Shown here: positions 16,533 to 26,398 of the stretch, one piece after another
How positions within the stretch are numbered: position 1 is the first letter of the stretch
Layout: each line of letters starts with the position of its first letter
Origin: Paraburkholderia madseniana
GTDB taxonomy: Bacteria > Pseudomonadota > Gammaproteobacteria > Burkholderiales > Burkholderiaceae
Direction of reading: 5' to 3'
DNA length: 64,000 nt
Assembly (NCBI RefSeq): GCF_009690905.1
Contig: NZ_VOSW01000031.1
Location: 28,705 to 92,704, forward strand
Made by a program: the position numbers and the translations under genes
The notes under the pieces: generated by a model
What the model was told of the DNA's origin: nothing
The model's database searches: none
The model's input: only the letters and a program-made list of their open reading frames with translations

Positions 16533-17465
16533 ATGTCAGCCATAGAAATTCGTAACGTCAAGAAGCGCTACAAGGATTTGCAGGCGCTCAAGGGCGTCAG
16601 CCTCACGGTGGAAGAAGGCGAGTTCTTCGGACTGCTCGGTCCGAACGGCGCGGGCAAGACAACGCTCATCAGCATACTCGCGGGTCTCGCGCGCGCCGAT
16701 GAAGGCAGCATTGCGGTGCGCGGCCATGACGTAGTCAGCGATTTTCGCGACGCGCGCCGCGCGCTCGGCGTGGTGCCGCAGGAGCTCGTGTTCGATCCCT
16801 TCTTCACGGTGCGCGAAACCTTGCGCATCCAGTCCGGCTACTACGGGCTGCGCAACAACGACGCGTGGATCGACGAGATCATGGCCAATCTCGACCTCAC
16901 CGAGAAAGCTGACGCCAATATGCGCGCGCTGTCGGGCGGCATGAAGCGCCGCGTACTCGTGGCGCAGGCGCTGGTGCACCGGCCGCCGGTGATCGTGCTG
17001 GATGAGCCGACCGCGGGCGTCGACGTCGAGTTGCGTCAAACCTTGTGGAAATTCATCTCGCGCCTGAATCGCGAAGGTCACACGATCGTGCTGACCACGC
17101 ACTATCTGGAAGAAGCCGAATCGCTGTGCGACCGCATCGCGATGTTGCGGCGCGGCGAGGTCGTCGCGCTCGAGCGCACCAGCACGCTGCTGCAGCGCTT
17201 TGCGGGCATGCAGCTGTTCCTGCGTTTTACGCAAGGTGTGTTGCCGGCCGAGTTGCGTCCGCTCGAAGTGGAAAGCGGCGCGGGTAACGGCAATGGCCGG
17301 CAGCATCTGCTGCGGCTCGCGAGCTATGACGACGTCGAGCGGATTCTCGCGCAGTGTCGCGCAGCGGGCTGCGCATTCGAAGAAATCGAGGTCCGCAAAG
17401 CCGACCTCGAAGATGTGTTCGTTCAGGTGATGAACGGTCCGGAAGTGATCGAGGGGCTGGCATGA
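16533..17465 (+). CDS. ABC transporter ATPase, YadG-type
   Basis: The 310-residue ATPase has Walker A GPNGAGKTT (about residue 38), signature LSGGMKRRV, Walker B VIVLDEPTAGVD and H-loop TTHYLEEAE. It pairs with the ABC-2 permease gene that it overlaps by ATGA. This YadG/YadH-type system is usually an exporter; the substrate is unknown. Confidence 0.93.
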   Translation: MSAIEIRNVKKRYKDLQALKGVSLTVEEGEFFGLLGPNGAGKTTLISILAGLARADEGSIAVRGHDVVSDFRDARRALGVVPQELVFDPFFTVRETLRIQSGYYGLRNNDAWIDEIMANLDLTEKADANMRALSGGMKRRVLVAQALVHRPPVIVLDEPTAGVDVELRQTLWKFISRLNREGHTIVLTTHYLEEAESLCDRIAMLRRGEVVALERTSTLLQRFAGMQLFLRFTQGVLPAELRPLEVESGAGNGNGRQHLLRLASYDDVERILAQCRAAGCAFEEIEVRKADLEDVFVQVMNGPEVIEGLA

Positions 17466-18217
17466 GCGGCTTTCGCACGCTGTTTTACAAGGAAATCCTG
17501 CGTTTCTGGAAGGTGTCGTTCCAGACCGTGCTGGCGCCGGTCATCACCGCGCTGCTGTATCTGACGATTTTCGGCCACGCGTTGCGCGGTCACGTTCAGG
17601 TCTATCCGGGCGTCGAGTACACGAGCTTTCTGATTCCCGGTCTCGTGATGATGAGCGTGCTGCAGAACGCATTTGCGAATAGCTCGTCCTCGCTGATCCA
17701 GTCGAAAATCACGGGCAACCTGGTGTTCGTATTGCTGCCGCCGTTGTCGCACTACGAGATGTTCGGCGCGTATGTGCTCGCCGCCGTGGCGCGCGGATTG
17801 GCGGTCGGCTTCGGCGTGTTCATCGTGACGATCTGGTTCGTGCCGGTCAGCTTTAGCGCGCCGCTTTACATCATCGCGTTCGCGATTTTCGGCGCGGCGA
17901 TTCTGGGCACACTCGGTTTGATCGCCGGCATCTGGGCTGAAAAGTTCGATCAGCTTGCTGCATTTCAAAACTTTCTGATTATGCCGCTCACGTTCCTCTC
18001 GGGCGTGTTCTACTCGACGCATACGCTGCCACCGGTGTGGCGCGAAGTGTCGCGGCTCAATCCCTTTTTCTACATGATCGACGGCTTTCGCTACGGTTTC
18101 TTCGGGATGTCGGATATCAATCCGCTCGTGAGCCTTGCGATCGTTGCCGGTTTCTTTGTGGTGCTGGCCGTGGTGGCGATGCGCATGCTCGCCTCCGGCT
18201 ACAAACTGCGCCACTGA
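17462..18217 (+). CDS. ABC-2 type permease, YadH-type
   Basis: The 251-residue permease has about six hydrophobic segments and the ABC-2 pattern FLIPGLVMMSVLQNAFANSS and LIMPLTFLSGVFYS, followed by RLNPFFYMIDGFRYG. It forms the channel with the upstream ATPase. It overlaps that gene by 4 nt. The start at 17462 is fixed by the overlap. Confidence 0.92.
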   Translation: MSGFRTLFYKEILRFWKVSFQTVLAPVITALLYLTIFGHALRGHVQVYPGVEYTSFLIPGLVMMSVLQNAFANSSSSLIQSKITGNLVFVLLPPLSHYEMFGAYVLAAVARGLAVGFGVFIVTIWFVPVSFSAPLYIIAFAIFGAAILGTLGLIAGIWAEKFDQLAAFQNFLIMPLTFLSGVFYSTHTLPPVWREVSRLNPFFYMIDGFRYGFFGMSDINPLVSLAIVAGFFVVLAVVAMRMLASGYKLRH

Positions 18218-18232
18218 TCAGGAGCATCCCTC

Positions 18233-18472
18233 ATGTTGCCGACTCCCGAACAGGTCAAGCAATACATCGCGGCTGGGCTCGCTTGCCAGCATCTCGAAGT
18301 CGAAGGCGACGGTCAGCATTTCTTTGCGACCATCGTTGCCGAGAGCTTCGAAGGCAAGCGTCTGATCCAGCGCCATCAACTCGTGTATGCGGCGCTCGGC
18401 GACCGCATGCGCGAAGAAATCCACGCGCTCAGCATGAAGACGCTGACGCCCGCCGAATGGCAGAACGCGTAA
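18233..18472 (+). CDS. BolA/IbaG-family protein
   Basis: The 79-residue protein matches the BolA fold pattern: HLEVEGDGQHFFATIVAESFEGKRLIQRHQLVYAALGDRM, including the helix-turn-helix-like RHQLVY segment. IbaG-type BolA proteins work with monothiol glutaredoxins in iron-sulfur trafficking; a CGFS glutaredoxin gene is present at 53108-53419. Good ribosome binding site (CAGGAG). It lies between the exporter and murA. Confidence 0.9.
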   Translation: MLPTPEQVKQYIAAGLACQHLEVEGDGQHFFATIVAESFEGKRLIQRHQLVYAALGDRMREEIHALSMKTLTPAEWQNA

Positions 18473-18583
18473 TCTGGAAATTTAGTGCGAATTACTCAAG
18501 AAGGGCGCGACGCCGGTAGCGGCGCGTCGAACACAGTCAAAGCGGGCCCGGCTGAAGTCCGGGTCAATCAGGAACTGACAGGC

Positions 18584-19846
18584 ATGGATAAACTCGTCAT
18601 TGAAGGTGGCTACCCGCTGTCGGGTGAAGTCGTCGTCTCAGGTGCCAAGAACGCGGCGTTGCCGATTCTGTGCGCGAGTCTGCTGAGCGCGGAGCCGGTG
18701 CATCTGGAGAACGTGCCCGACTTGCAGGACGTGCGCACGATGCTCAAGCTGCTCGGCCAGATGGGCGTGCAGATCGAGAGCGGCGAGGGCTGCGTGTCGC
18801 TGGATGCGTCGAAGGTCGATAACCTCGTCGCGCCGTACGAAATGGTGAAGACCATGCGTGCGTCGATCCTCGTGCTCGGCCCGCTGGTCGCGCGCTTCGG
18901 TCACGCTCGCGTGTCGCTGCCGGGCGGCTGCGCAATCGGCGCGCGTCCGGTGGATCAGCACATCAAGGGTCTGCAGGCCATGGGCGCCGAGATCACGATC
19001 GAGCACGGCTTCATCGAAGCGCGTGCGAAGCGTCTGAAGGGCGCGCGCATCGTGACCGACATGATCACCGTGACGGGCACCGAAAACCTGCTGATGGCAG
19101 CGGTGCTGGCCGAGGGCGAAACGGTCATCGAGAACGCCGCGCGTGAGCCGGAAGTGGGTGACCTCGCGCATCTGCTGGTCGAGATGGGCGCAAAGATCGA
19201 AGGTATCGGCACCGACCGTCTGGTGATCCAGGGCGTCGACAAGCTGCATGGCGCAAAGCACACGGTGATTCCGGATCGTATCGAAGCCGGCACGTTCCTG
19301 TGCGCGGTCGCGGCTGCCGGTGGCGATGTCACATTGCGTAAGGTGCGTCCGCTGATTCTGGAAGCGGTCACCGAGAAGCTGCGCGAAGCCGGCGTCGCGA
19401 TCGAAGAGGGCGACGACTGGATGCGTGTGCGCATGGACAAGCGTCCGAGCGCGGTGAGCTTCCGCACGTCCGAATATCCGGCGTTCCCGACCGACATGCA
19501 GGCGCAGTTCATGGCGCTCAACACGCTCGCGGACGGCACCTCGCAAGTCGTCGAGACGATCTTCGAGAACCGCTACATGCACGTGCAGGAGTTGAACCGC
19601 CTCGGCGCGAACATCACGATCGACGGCAACACCGCGCTCGTGACCGGCGTCGAGAAGCTGTCCGGCGCGAAGGTGATGGCGACCGACCTGCGTGCGTCGG
19701 CGAGCCTCGTGATCGCCGCGCTGCGTGCCGAAGGCGAAACGCTGATCGACCGTATCTATCACCTGGATCGCGGTTACGACCGGATGGAAACCAAGCTCAA
19801 CGCCATCGGCGCCAAGGTGCGCCGTATCTCGGGGAGCCAGGCATGA
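18584..19846 (+). CDS. murA: UDP-GlcNAc 1-carboxyvinyltransferase MurA
   Basis: The 420-residue enzyme does the first committed step of peptidoglycan synthesis, adding enolpyruvate to UDP-GlcNAc. It has SGAKNAALPILCA near the N-terminus, the fosfomycin-target Cys in PGGCAIGARPVDQH, and the ERNRYMHVQELNRLGA-like segment (FENRYMHVQELNRLGA). ATG 18584 starts the conserved MDKLVIEGG; a GTG at 18485 could add 33 residues. It overlaps hisG by ATGA. Confidence 0.96.
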   Translation: MDKLVIEGGYPLSGEVVVSGAKNAALPILCASLLSAEPVHLENVPDLQDVRTMLKLLGQMGVQIESGEGCVSLDASKVDNLVAPYEMVKTMRASILVLGPLVARFGHARVSLPGGCAIGARPVDQHIKGLQAMGAEITIEHGFIEARAKRLKGARIVTDMITVTGTENLLMAAVLAEGETVIENAAREPEVGDLAHLLVEMGAKIEGIGTDRLVIQGVDKLHGAKHTVIPDRIEAGTFLCAVAAAGGDVTLRKVRPLILEAVTEKLREAGVAIEEGDDWMRVRMDKRPSAVSFRTSEYPAFPTDMQAQFMALNTLADGTSQVVETIFENRYMHVQELNRLGANITIDGNTALVTGVEKLSGAKVMATDLRASASLVIAALRAEGETLIDRIYHLDRGYDRMETKLNAIGAKVRRISGSQA

Positions 19847-20538
19847 GTTCGATGCCGCAAACGTCGTCGTCGCCGGCTGTGAGCGCACCGCTCACGCTGG
19901 CTTTGTCGAAAGGGCGTATCTTCGAAGAGACGCTGCCGCTGCTCGCCGCAGCCGGCATTGAAGTCGCCGAAGATCCGGAAACCTCACGCAAGCTGATTCT
20001 GCCCACTACGGATGCGAATGTGCGCGTGATCATCGTGCGCGCCACGGACGTGCCGACCTACGTCGAATACGGCGCAGCCGACTTCGGCGTGGCCGGCAAG
20101 GACGTGCTGCTCGAGCACGGCGGCAGCGGACTGTATCAGCCGGTCGATCTGGATATCGCGCGTTGCCGGATGTCGGTCGCAGTGGCGGCCGGTTTCGACT
20201 ACGCGAACGCGGTGCGCCAGGGCGCACGTCTGCGCGTGGCGACCAAATATGTGGAAACCGCACGTGAGCATTTTGCCGCCAAGGGCGTGCACGTCGATCT
20301 GATCAAGCTGTACGGTTCGATGGAGCTGGCGCCGCTGGTCGGCCTCGCCGATGCGATCGTCGACCTGGTGAGTTCCGGCAATACCTTGCGCGCCAACAAT
20401 CTTGTCGAGGTGGAAGAGATCATGCAGATTTCGTCGCGCCTCGTTGTGAACCAGGCAGCGCTGAAGCTCAAGCGCGCGGCGCTGCGGCCGATCCTCGACG
20501 CGTTCGAACGCGCGTCGAAGGCCGGCGCTGCGGCCTGA
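19843..20538 (+). CDS. hisG: ATP phosphoribosyltransferase HisG (short form)
   Basis: The 231-residue enzyme catalyses the first step of histidine synthesis. It contains LALSKGRIFEETLPLL and DLVSSGNTLRANNL motifs. It lacks the C-terminal regulatory domain of long HisG, so a HisZ partner would be required; none lies in this window. It starts inside the murA stop codon. Confidence 0.95.
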   Translation: MSSMPQTSSSPAVSAPLTLALSKGRIFEETLPLLAAAGIEVAEDPETSRKLILPTTDANVRVIIVRATDVPTYVEYGAADFGVAGKDVLLEHGGSGLYQPVDLDIARCRMSVAVAAGFDYANAVRQGARLRVATKYVETAREHFAAKGVHVDLIKLYGSMELAPLVGLADAIVDLVSSGNTLRANNLVEVEEIMQISSRLVVNQAALKLKRAALRPILDAFERASKAGAAA

Positions 20539-20598
20539 AAAGTTTGACTACGCTCGTTTGACCACGCTTTAGCGCGCCTTACCGAAACGGATACCCGT

Positions 20599-21921
20599 AT
20601 GTCTATCAAGATTCGCAAACTCGATTCCAGCGCTCCCGACTTCCAGAAGTCGCTGCATGCGGTACTCGCGTTCGAGGCGAGCGAAGACGAAGCAATCGAG
20701 CGCTCGGTCGCGCAGATTCTGAACGACGTGAAGGCACGCGGCGACGCCGCGGTGCTCGAGTACACGAGCCGCTTCGACCGCGTCGAGGCGAAGAGCGTCG
20801 CGGCGCTCGAGTTGCCGATGTCCGAACTGGAGGCGGCGCTCGAAGGCCTCGAGCCGAAGCGTCGCGCAGCGCTCGAAGCGGCGGCGGCGCGCGTGCGCGG
20901 TTACCACGAGAAGCAGAAGATCGAGTGCGGCAGCCATAGCTGGCAGTACACGGAAGCCGACGGCACCGTGCTCGGGCAGAAGGTCACGCCGCTGGATCGC
21001 GCGGGTATTTACGTGCCGGGCGGCAAGGCGGCGTATCCGTCGTCGGTGCTGATGAACGCGATTCCGGCGCGCGTGGCCGGTGTGCGCGAAATCGTCATGG
21101 TTGTGCCCACGCCGGACGGCGTGAAGAATCCGCTGGTGCTGGCGGCCGCCTTGCTGGGCGGCGTGGATCGTGTGTTCACGATCGGCGGCGCGCAGGCGGT
21201 GGGCGCACTGGCATACGGCACGGAAACGGTGCCCGCGGTCGACAAGATCTGCGGCCCCGGCAACGCGTATGTCGCGTCGGCCAAGCGCCGGGTGTTCGGC
21301 ACGGTCGGCATTGACATGATCGCCGGGCCGTCGGAAATTCTCGTGCTGTGCGACGGCACGACGGACCCGCGCTGGATCGCGATGGACCTGTTCTCGCAAG
21401 CCGAGCACGACGAACTCGCGCAATCCATCCTGCTGTGTCCGGACGATGCATTCATCGCCCGCGTACGCGATGCGATCAACGAACTGCTGCCGAGCATGCC
21501 GCGCCAGGACGTGATCCGCGCTTCGCTCGAAGGCCGCGGTGCGTTGATCAAGGTGCGCGATATGGCCGAAGCCTGCGCGATCGCCAATGACATCGCGCCG
21601 GAACACCTCGAAATCTCCGCGCTGGAACCGCATCAATGGGGCCAACTGATCCGCCATGCCGGCGCGATCTTCCTCGGCCGCTACACCAGTGAAAGCCTCG
21701 GCGACTACTGCGCGGGGCCGAATCACGTGCTGCCTACGTCGCGTACCGCACGGTTCTCGTCACCGCTGGGCGTCTACGATTTCTTCAAGCGTTCGAGCGT
21801 GATCGAGGTCAGTGCGGAAGGCGCGCAGACGCTTGGCGAGATCGCCGCCGAACTCGCTTACGGCGAAGGCCTGCAGGCGCATGCCCGCAGCGCCGAATAC
21901 CGGATGCGGCAGAACGGCTAA
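20599..21921 (+). CDS. hisD: Histidinol dehydrogenase HisD
   Basis: The 440-residue zinc enzyme makes the last two oxidations to histidine. It has IYVPGGKAAYPSSVLMNAIPA, the ICGPGNAYVASAKRRVFG core, the AEHDE motif (zinc/acid-base His and Glu), and APEHLEI. It is 60 nt after hisG in the same operon. Confidence 0.97.
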   Translation: MSIKIRKLDSSAPDFQKSLHAVLAFEASEDEAIERSVAQILNDVKARGDAAVLEYTSRFDRVEAKSVAALELPMSELEAALEGLEPKRRAALEAAAARVRGYHEKQKIECGSHSWQYTEADGTVLGQKVTPLDRAGIYVPGGKAAYPSSVLMNAIPARVAGVREIVMVVPTPDGVKNPLVLAAALLGGVDRVFTIGGAQAVGALAYGTETVPAVDKICGPGNAYVASAKRRVFGTVGIDMIAGPSEILVLCDGTTDPRWIAMDLFSQAEHDELAQSILLCPDDAFIARVRDAINELLPSMPRQDVIRASLEGRGALIKVRDMAEACAIANDIAPEHLEISALEPHQWGQLIRHAGAIFLGRYTSESLGDYCAGPNHVLPTSRTARFSSPLGVYDFFKRSSVIEVSAEGAQTLGEIAAELAYGEGLQAHARSAEYRMRQNG

Positions 21922-22102
21922 GCGCGGCTGACCGCGACGAGCCGGAGTACGGAGCAGGCGGGCATCGAACCGATGTCCGCGAACCCTGCCGACGGATTTC
22001 GCGCGGTTTCCCGTTAAATAACGACAATACAGACCAACCTGGGGCAGTCCGCAAGCCGCCGATACCCGCCGGCGTCTCCCGCGCGGCCCGGTCCACTGAC
22101 TT

Positions 22103-23173
22103 ATGACGACACCTCAAGACATCATCCGCCGCGACGTGCTCGCGATGACGAGCTATCCGGTTCCGGACGCCACGGGCTATATCAAGCTCGATGCGATGGA
22201 AAATCCGTTTTCGCTGCCTCCGGTGCTCGCCGCCCATCTCGGCGAGCATCTGGCCGGCGTTGCGCTGAACCGTTACCCGGCGCCGCGCCCGGAAGCGCTG
22301 ATCGAAAAGATCAAGCGCGTGATGGGTGTGCCCGCGGGTTGCGACGTGCTGCTCGGCAACGGCTCGGATGAAATCATCAGCATGGTGTCGGTGGCGTGCG
22401 CGAAGCCGGGCGCCAAGGTGCTCGCGCCGATGCCGGGTTTCGTCATGTATCAGATGTCCGCGAAGCTGGCGAATCTGGAATTCATCGGCGTGCCGCTGAA
22501 GCACGATTTCACGCTCGACACCGAAGCGATGCTGGCGGCGATCGCCGAGCATGAACCGGCGGTCATCTATCTGGCCTACCCGAACAACCCGACCGGCACG
22601 CTGTACGACGGCGCGGATATGGAGCGCATCATCGCCGCGGCGAACAAAAGCCTGGTGGTGATCGACGAGGCTTATCAGCCGTTCGCGCAGCAAAGCTGGC
22701 TGCCGCGCGCCGATGCCTTCGACAACGTCGTCGTGATGCGTACGGTGTCCAAGCTCGGTCTGGCCGGCATCCGCCTGGGTTATCTGGTCGGCAAGCCCGC
22801 CTGGCTCACCGAATTCGACAAGGTGCGGCCGCCCTACAACACCAACGTGCTGACGCAGGCCGCCGCCGATTTCCTGCTCGACCACGTCGACGTGCTCGAC
22901 GCCCAAGCCGAGCAACTGCGTGAAGAACGGACGAAACTCGCGCAAGCCGTCGCCCAATTACCGGGCGCCGAAGTGTTTCCGAGCGCCGGCAACTTCCTGC
23001 TGGTGCGGGTGCCTGACGCATCCGTTATGTTCGAAACGCTGCTGGCAGCACGGGTTTTGATCAAAAACGTGAGTAAAATGCATCCATTGCTGGTCAATTG
23101 CGTGCGTTTGACCGTGGGTTCACCGGAAGAAAACGCCCAATTGATCGCTGGACTGAAACTCGTGCTGCATTGA
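22103..23173 (+). CDS. hisC: Histidinol-phosphate aminotransferase HisC
   Basis: The 356-residue PLP enzyme has the NPNNPTGT substrate-binding motif, VVIDEAYQPFA, and the catalytic Lys in MRTVSKLGLAGIRLGYL. It transaminates imidazole-acetol phosphate. A 181-nt spacer separates it from hisD and could hold an internal promoter. Confidence 0.96.
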   Translation: MTTPQDIIRRDVLAMTSYPVPDATGYIKLDAMENPFSLPPVLAAHLGEHLAGVALNRYPAPRPEALIEKIKRVMGVPAGCDVLLGNGSDEIISMVSVACAKPGAKVLAPMPGFVMYQMSAKLANLEFIGVPLKHDFTLDTEAMLAAIAEHEPAVIYLAYPNNPTGTLYDGADMERIIAAANKSLVVIDEAYQPFAQQSWLPRADAFDNVVVMRTVSKLGLAGIRLGYLVGKPAWLTEFDKVRPPYNTNVLTQAAADFLLDHVDVLDAQAEQLREERTKLAQAVAQLPGAEVFPSAGNFLLVRVPDASVMFETLLAARVLIKNVSKMHPLLVNCVRLTVGSPEENAQLIAGLKLVLH

Positions 23174-23287
23174 ACGGCGAGCTGAATGGCCGCGTGAGCG
23201 CTTTCCCCTACTGCGAAAAGTGCGCGCGGTCCGCCGTGTTCCCATCCCACACTACTATCGCTTTCTAGCTAGATTCGAGGAATTACC

Positions 23288-23875
23288 ATGCGCCTTGCGG
23301 AAGTCGTTCGCAACACAAGCGAAACGCAGATCCGTGTGAAGATCAATCTGGACGGCACCGGTCAGCAGAAGCTGGCCACCGGTGTGCCGTTTCTTGATCA
23401 CATGCTCGACCAGATCGCACGCCACGGGTTGTTCGATCTCGACATCGAAGCGCATGGCGACCTCGAAATCGACGACCACCACACGGTTGAAGACGTCGGC
23501 ATCACGCTCGGCCAGGCCGTCGCGAAGGCAATTGGCGACCGCAAGGGCATCCGTCGCTACGGTCATTCTTACGTGCCGCTCGACGAAGCGCTGTCGCGCG
23601 TCGTGATCGATTTTTCCGGACGCCCGGGTCTCGAATTCCATGTGCCGTTTACGCGCGCGCGCATCGGCACCTTCGACGTCGATCTCTCCATCGAATTTTT
23701 CCGCGGCTTCGTCAATCACGCCGGCGTCACGCTGCACATCGACAACCTGCGTGGCCTGAACGCCCATCATCAGATGGAAACGGTGTTCAAGGCCTTCGGG
23801 CGTGCATTGCGTATGGCCGTCGAGATGGACGAACGCGCGGCGGGACAGATTCCGTCGACCAAGGGCAGCCTTTAA
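23288..23875 (+). CDS. hisB: Imidazoleglycerol-phosphate dehydratase HisB
   Basis: The 195-residue monofunctional enzyme has the metal-binding DDHHTVEDVGITLGQA and HHQMETVFKAFGRALR motifs. The HisB-N phosphatase domain found in enterobacterial fusions is absent. GAGGAATTACC upstream provides the ribosome binding site. Confidence 0.97.
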   Translation: MRLAEVVRNTSETQIRVKINLDGTGQQKLATGVPFLDHMLDQIARHGLFDLDIEAHGDLEIDDHHTVEDVGITLGQAVAKAIGDRKGIRRYGHSYVPLDEALSRVVIDFSGRPGLEFHVPFTRARIGTFDVDLSIEFFRGFVNHAGVTLHIDNLRGLNAHHQMETVFKAFGRALRMAVEMDERAAGQIPSTKGSL

Positions 23876-23934
23876 GCGCTCATTTACCAGCCTCGTGACC
23901 AGGACCGGCTGCGCTTGCCCGCACCCGGTGTGCG

Positions 23935-24555
23935 ATGGATATTCTGAAGTCGTTTATTTCGCTGCTGGCGTTGATCAACCCGGTCGGCGCCATCCCGTTC
24001 TTTATGAGCCTGACGGCGCTTCAGAGCGACGTCGAGCGGCGCAGAACCATCCGCATCGCGGCAATTTCGGTGTTCTGCGTGATTGCGGTGACCACGCTGC
24101 TCGGGCAGCAGATCATCAGCTTCTTCGGCATTTCGGTCGGGTCGCTCGAAGTGGGCGGCGGGATCATCATGCTGCTGATGGCCATCAACATGCTGAACGC
24201 GCAGATCGGCAACAGCCGTTCGACGGAGGAAGAGCGCGATGAGGCCGAGCAGAAGAACAACATCGCGGTTGTACCGCTGGCGATCCCGCTGTTGACCGGT
24301 CCGGGCGCGATCAGCACCACGATCATTTATGCGGCCGGCTCGGCGCACTGGTACGACCGGCTGAGCCTGGTCGCGATCGGTGCGGTGCTGGCGGCGATCT
24401 GCTTTTTTTCGTTGCGCCTCGCCGAACCGATTGCCCGTTGGGTCGGTCGCACGGGTATCAACATCGGTACGCGGCTCATGGGTTTGATGTTATCGGCGCT
24501 GGCGGTGGAATTCATCGTCGATGGATTGAAGGCATTGCTGCCTAACTTGAAATGA
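23935..24555 (+). CDS. MarC/SnatA-family membrane protein
   Basis: The 206-residue protein has about six hydrophobic segments and the MarC-family signatures ALINPVGAIPFFMSLT and VPLAIPLLTGPGAISTTI. MarC/SnatA proteins are small inner-membrane proteins, some linked to amino-acid export. It is embedded in the his operon, overlapping hisH by ATGA, which suggests co-expression with histidine genes. Confidence 0.92.
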   Translation: MDILKSFISLLALINPVGAIPFFMSLTALQSDVERRRTIRIAAISVFCVIAVTTLLGQQIISFFGISVGSLEVGGGIIMLLMAINMLNAQIGNSRSTEEERDEAEQKNNIAVVPLAIPLLTGPGAISTTIIYAAGSAHWYDRLSLVAIGAVLAAICFFSLRLAEPIARWVGRTGINIGTRLMGLMLSALAVEFIVDGLKALLPNLK

Positions 24556-25193
24556 AAACTTCGATAGCGATTGTGGATTACGGAATGGGCAACCTGCGCT
24601 CGGTTGCCCAGGCGCTACGCAAAGCCGCGCCGGAGGCGGACGTGGCGATCGTCGATCAGCCGGAAGCGATCCGCTCGGCCGACCGCGTGGTGCTGCCCGG
24701 CCAGGGCGCCATGCCTGACTGCATGCGCAGTCTGGCCGAATCCGGCCTGCAGGAGGCGGTCATCGAGGCCTCGCGCAGCAAGCCGCTGATGGGCGTGTGC
24801 GTCGGCGAGCAGATGCTGTTCGACTGGAGCGCCGAGGGCAATACGCCCGGTCTGGGTCTGTTGCCCGGCAAGGTGCTGCGCTTCGACCTGGAAGGTCAGG
24901 TGCAGGACGACGGCTCGCGCTTCAAGGTCCCGCAAATGGGCTGGAACCGCGTGCGCCAGGCGCAGCCGCATCCGTTGTGGGACGGCGTCGCCGATAACGC
25001 GTTCTTCTACTTCGTGCACAGCTACTACGTCGTGCCGGACAACGCCGCCCATACCTCGGGCGAAACGGTGTACGGTGTGCCCTTTACCTCGGCGGTGGCG
25101 CGGGATAACATCTTCGCGACCCAATTCCACCCGGAAAAGAGCGCCGAAGCGGGGCTGCGCGTGTATCGCAACTTCGTGCACTGGAACCCGTGA
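24552..25193 (+). CDS. hisH: Imidazole glycerol phosphate synthase subunit HisH
   Basis: The 213-residue class I glutamine amidotransferase has the nucleophile Cys in MGVCVGEQMLF and the His/Glu pair in FATQFHPEKSAEAG. It feeds ammonia to HisF. It begins within the marC-like stop codon. Confidence 0.96.
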   Translation: MKTSIAIVDYGMGNLRSVAQALRKAAPEADVAIVDQPEAIRSADRVVLPGQGAMPDCMRSLAESGLQEAVIEASRSKPLMGVCVGEQMLFDWSAEGNTPGLGLLPGKVLRFDLEGQVQDDGSRFKVPQMGWNRVRQAQPHPLWDGVADNAFFYFVHSYYVVPDNAAHTSGETVYGVPFTSAVARDNIFATQFHPEKSAEAGLRVYRNFVHWNP

Positions 25194-25416
25194 GCGCCTT
25201 TCTTCATCCTGTTGCCCAACGCCGTTCCGCCATAAGCGGGGTGTTGGCGGTGCGCCACAACCGCAGCAAGACGATTCCGCTCCGTGCGTTCCAATACGGC
25301 GCTCCGCAAGGGCGTCGAAAGAGTTGTACTAAACTAGCGAAACGGCGTTATGGCGGGCTGGCTTGTCAGCCGCTGCCGCCGACCTTCAACCACCTCCCAG
25401 ACAACACCCGATTGCT

Positions 25417-26169
25417 ATGCTGCTGATTCCCGCCATCGACCTGAAAGATGGTCACTGTGTACGCCTCAAACAGGGCGATATGGACCAGGCGACGATATTT
25501 TCCGAGGAACCGGCGGCGATGGCCCGGCATTGGGTCGATCGCGGCGCCCGCCGTCTGCACCTCGTCGACCTGAATGGCGCGTTCGCCGGCAAGCCGAAAA
25601 ACGAAGACGCGATTCGCGCGATCATCGAGGAAGTGGGTGGCGAGATTCCCGTCCAGCTGGGCGGCGGCATCCGCGATCTGAACACGATCGAGCGCTATCT
25701 GGACGACGGTTTGTCGTACGTCATCATCGGCACGGCTGCGGTGAAGAATCCCGGCTTCCTGCAGGATGCGTGCACGGCTTTCGGCGGCCACATCATCGTC
25801 GGTCTGGATGCGAAAGACGGCAAGGTCGCGACAGACGGCTGGAGCAAGCTGACCGGCCATGAAGTGGCCGATCTGGCGCGCAAGTTCGAGGATTACGGCT
25901 GCGAGTCGATCATCTACACCGACATCGGCCGCGACGGCATGCTCCAGGGCATCAACATCGAAGCCACGGTGCGTCTCGCCCGCGCGGTGAAGATTCCGGT
26001 GATCGCGAGCGGCGGTTTGTCGAACCTCGCGGACATCGAGTCGCTGTGCGAAGTCGAGGACGAAGGCATCGAAGGCGTGATCTGCGGCCGGGCGATTTAC
26101 TCGGGCGATCTGGACTTCGCGGCTGCGCAAACCCTCGCGGACCGGCTGCGCGAATCGGACGACGCTTAA
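25417..26169 (+). CDS. hisA: Phosphoribosylformimino-AICAR ribotide isomerase HisA
   Basis: The 250-residue TIM barrel starts MLLIPAIDLKDGHCVRLKQGD, has the catalytic Asp pair (PAIDLKDG and the YTDIGRDGMLQGIN loop), and phosphate-binding IPVQLGGGIRD. It follows hisH after a 223-nt spacer. Confidence 0.96.
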   Translation: MLLIPAIDLKDGHCVRLKQGDMDQATIFSEEPAAMARHWVDRGARRLHLVDLNGAFAGKPKNEDAIRAIIEEVGGEIPVQLGGGIRDLNTIERYLDDGLSYVIIGTAAVKNPGFLQDACTAFGGHIIVGLDAKDGKVATDGWSKLTGHEVADLARKFEDYGCESIIYTDIGRDGMLQGINIEATVRLARAVKIPVIASGGLSNLADIESLCEVEDEGIEGVICGRAIYSGDLDFAAAQTLADRLRESDDA

Positions 26170-26398
26170 GGCTCTGGGTTCGAAGCGTCGCGGTCAGCCC
26201 AGAATCGACGCAGCAGCGGACTTTCGGACTTTAAAAGCGGACGCAACGGCGCGTCCCGAAAGCGCGTCAAGCCGCTTGCCGGTGTCTTCGGCACATTTCC
26301 GGCTTGCGGCCCGACGCGGCGAGCAGCGCCGGCACAGTGCCGCTCGTGAGGATTCAGGCGAGCGGCCTCATCAGCGGTATTGGCAGAATTGCACGATT

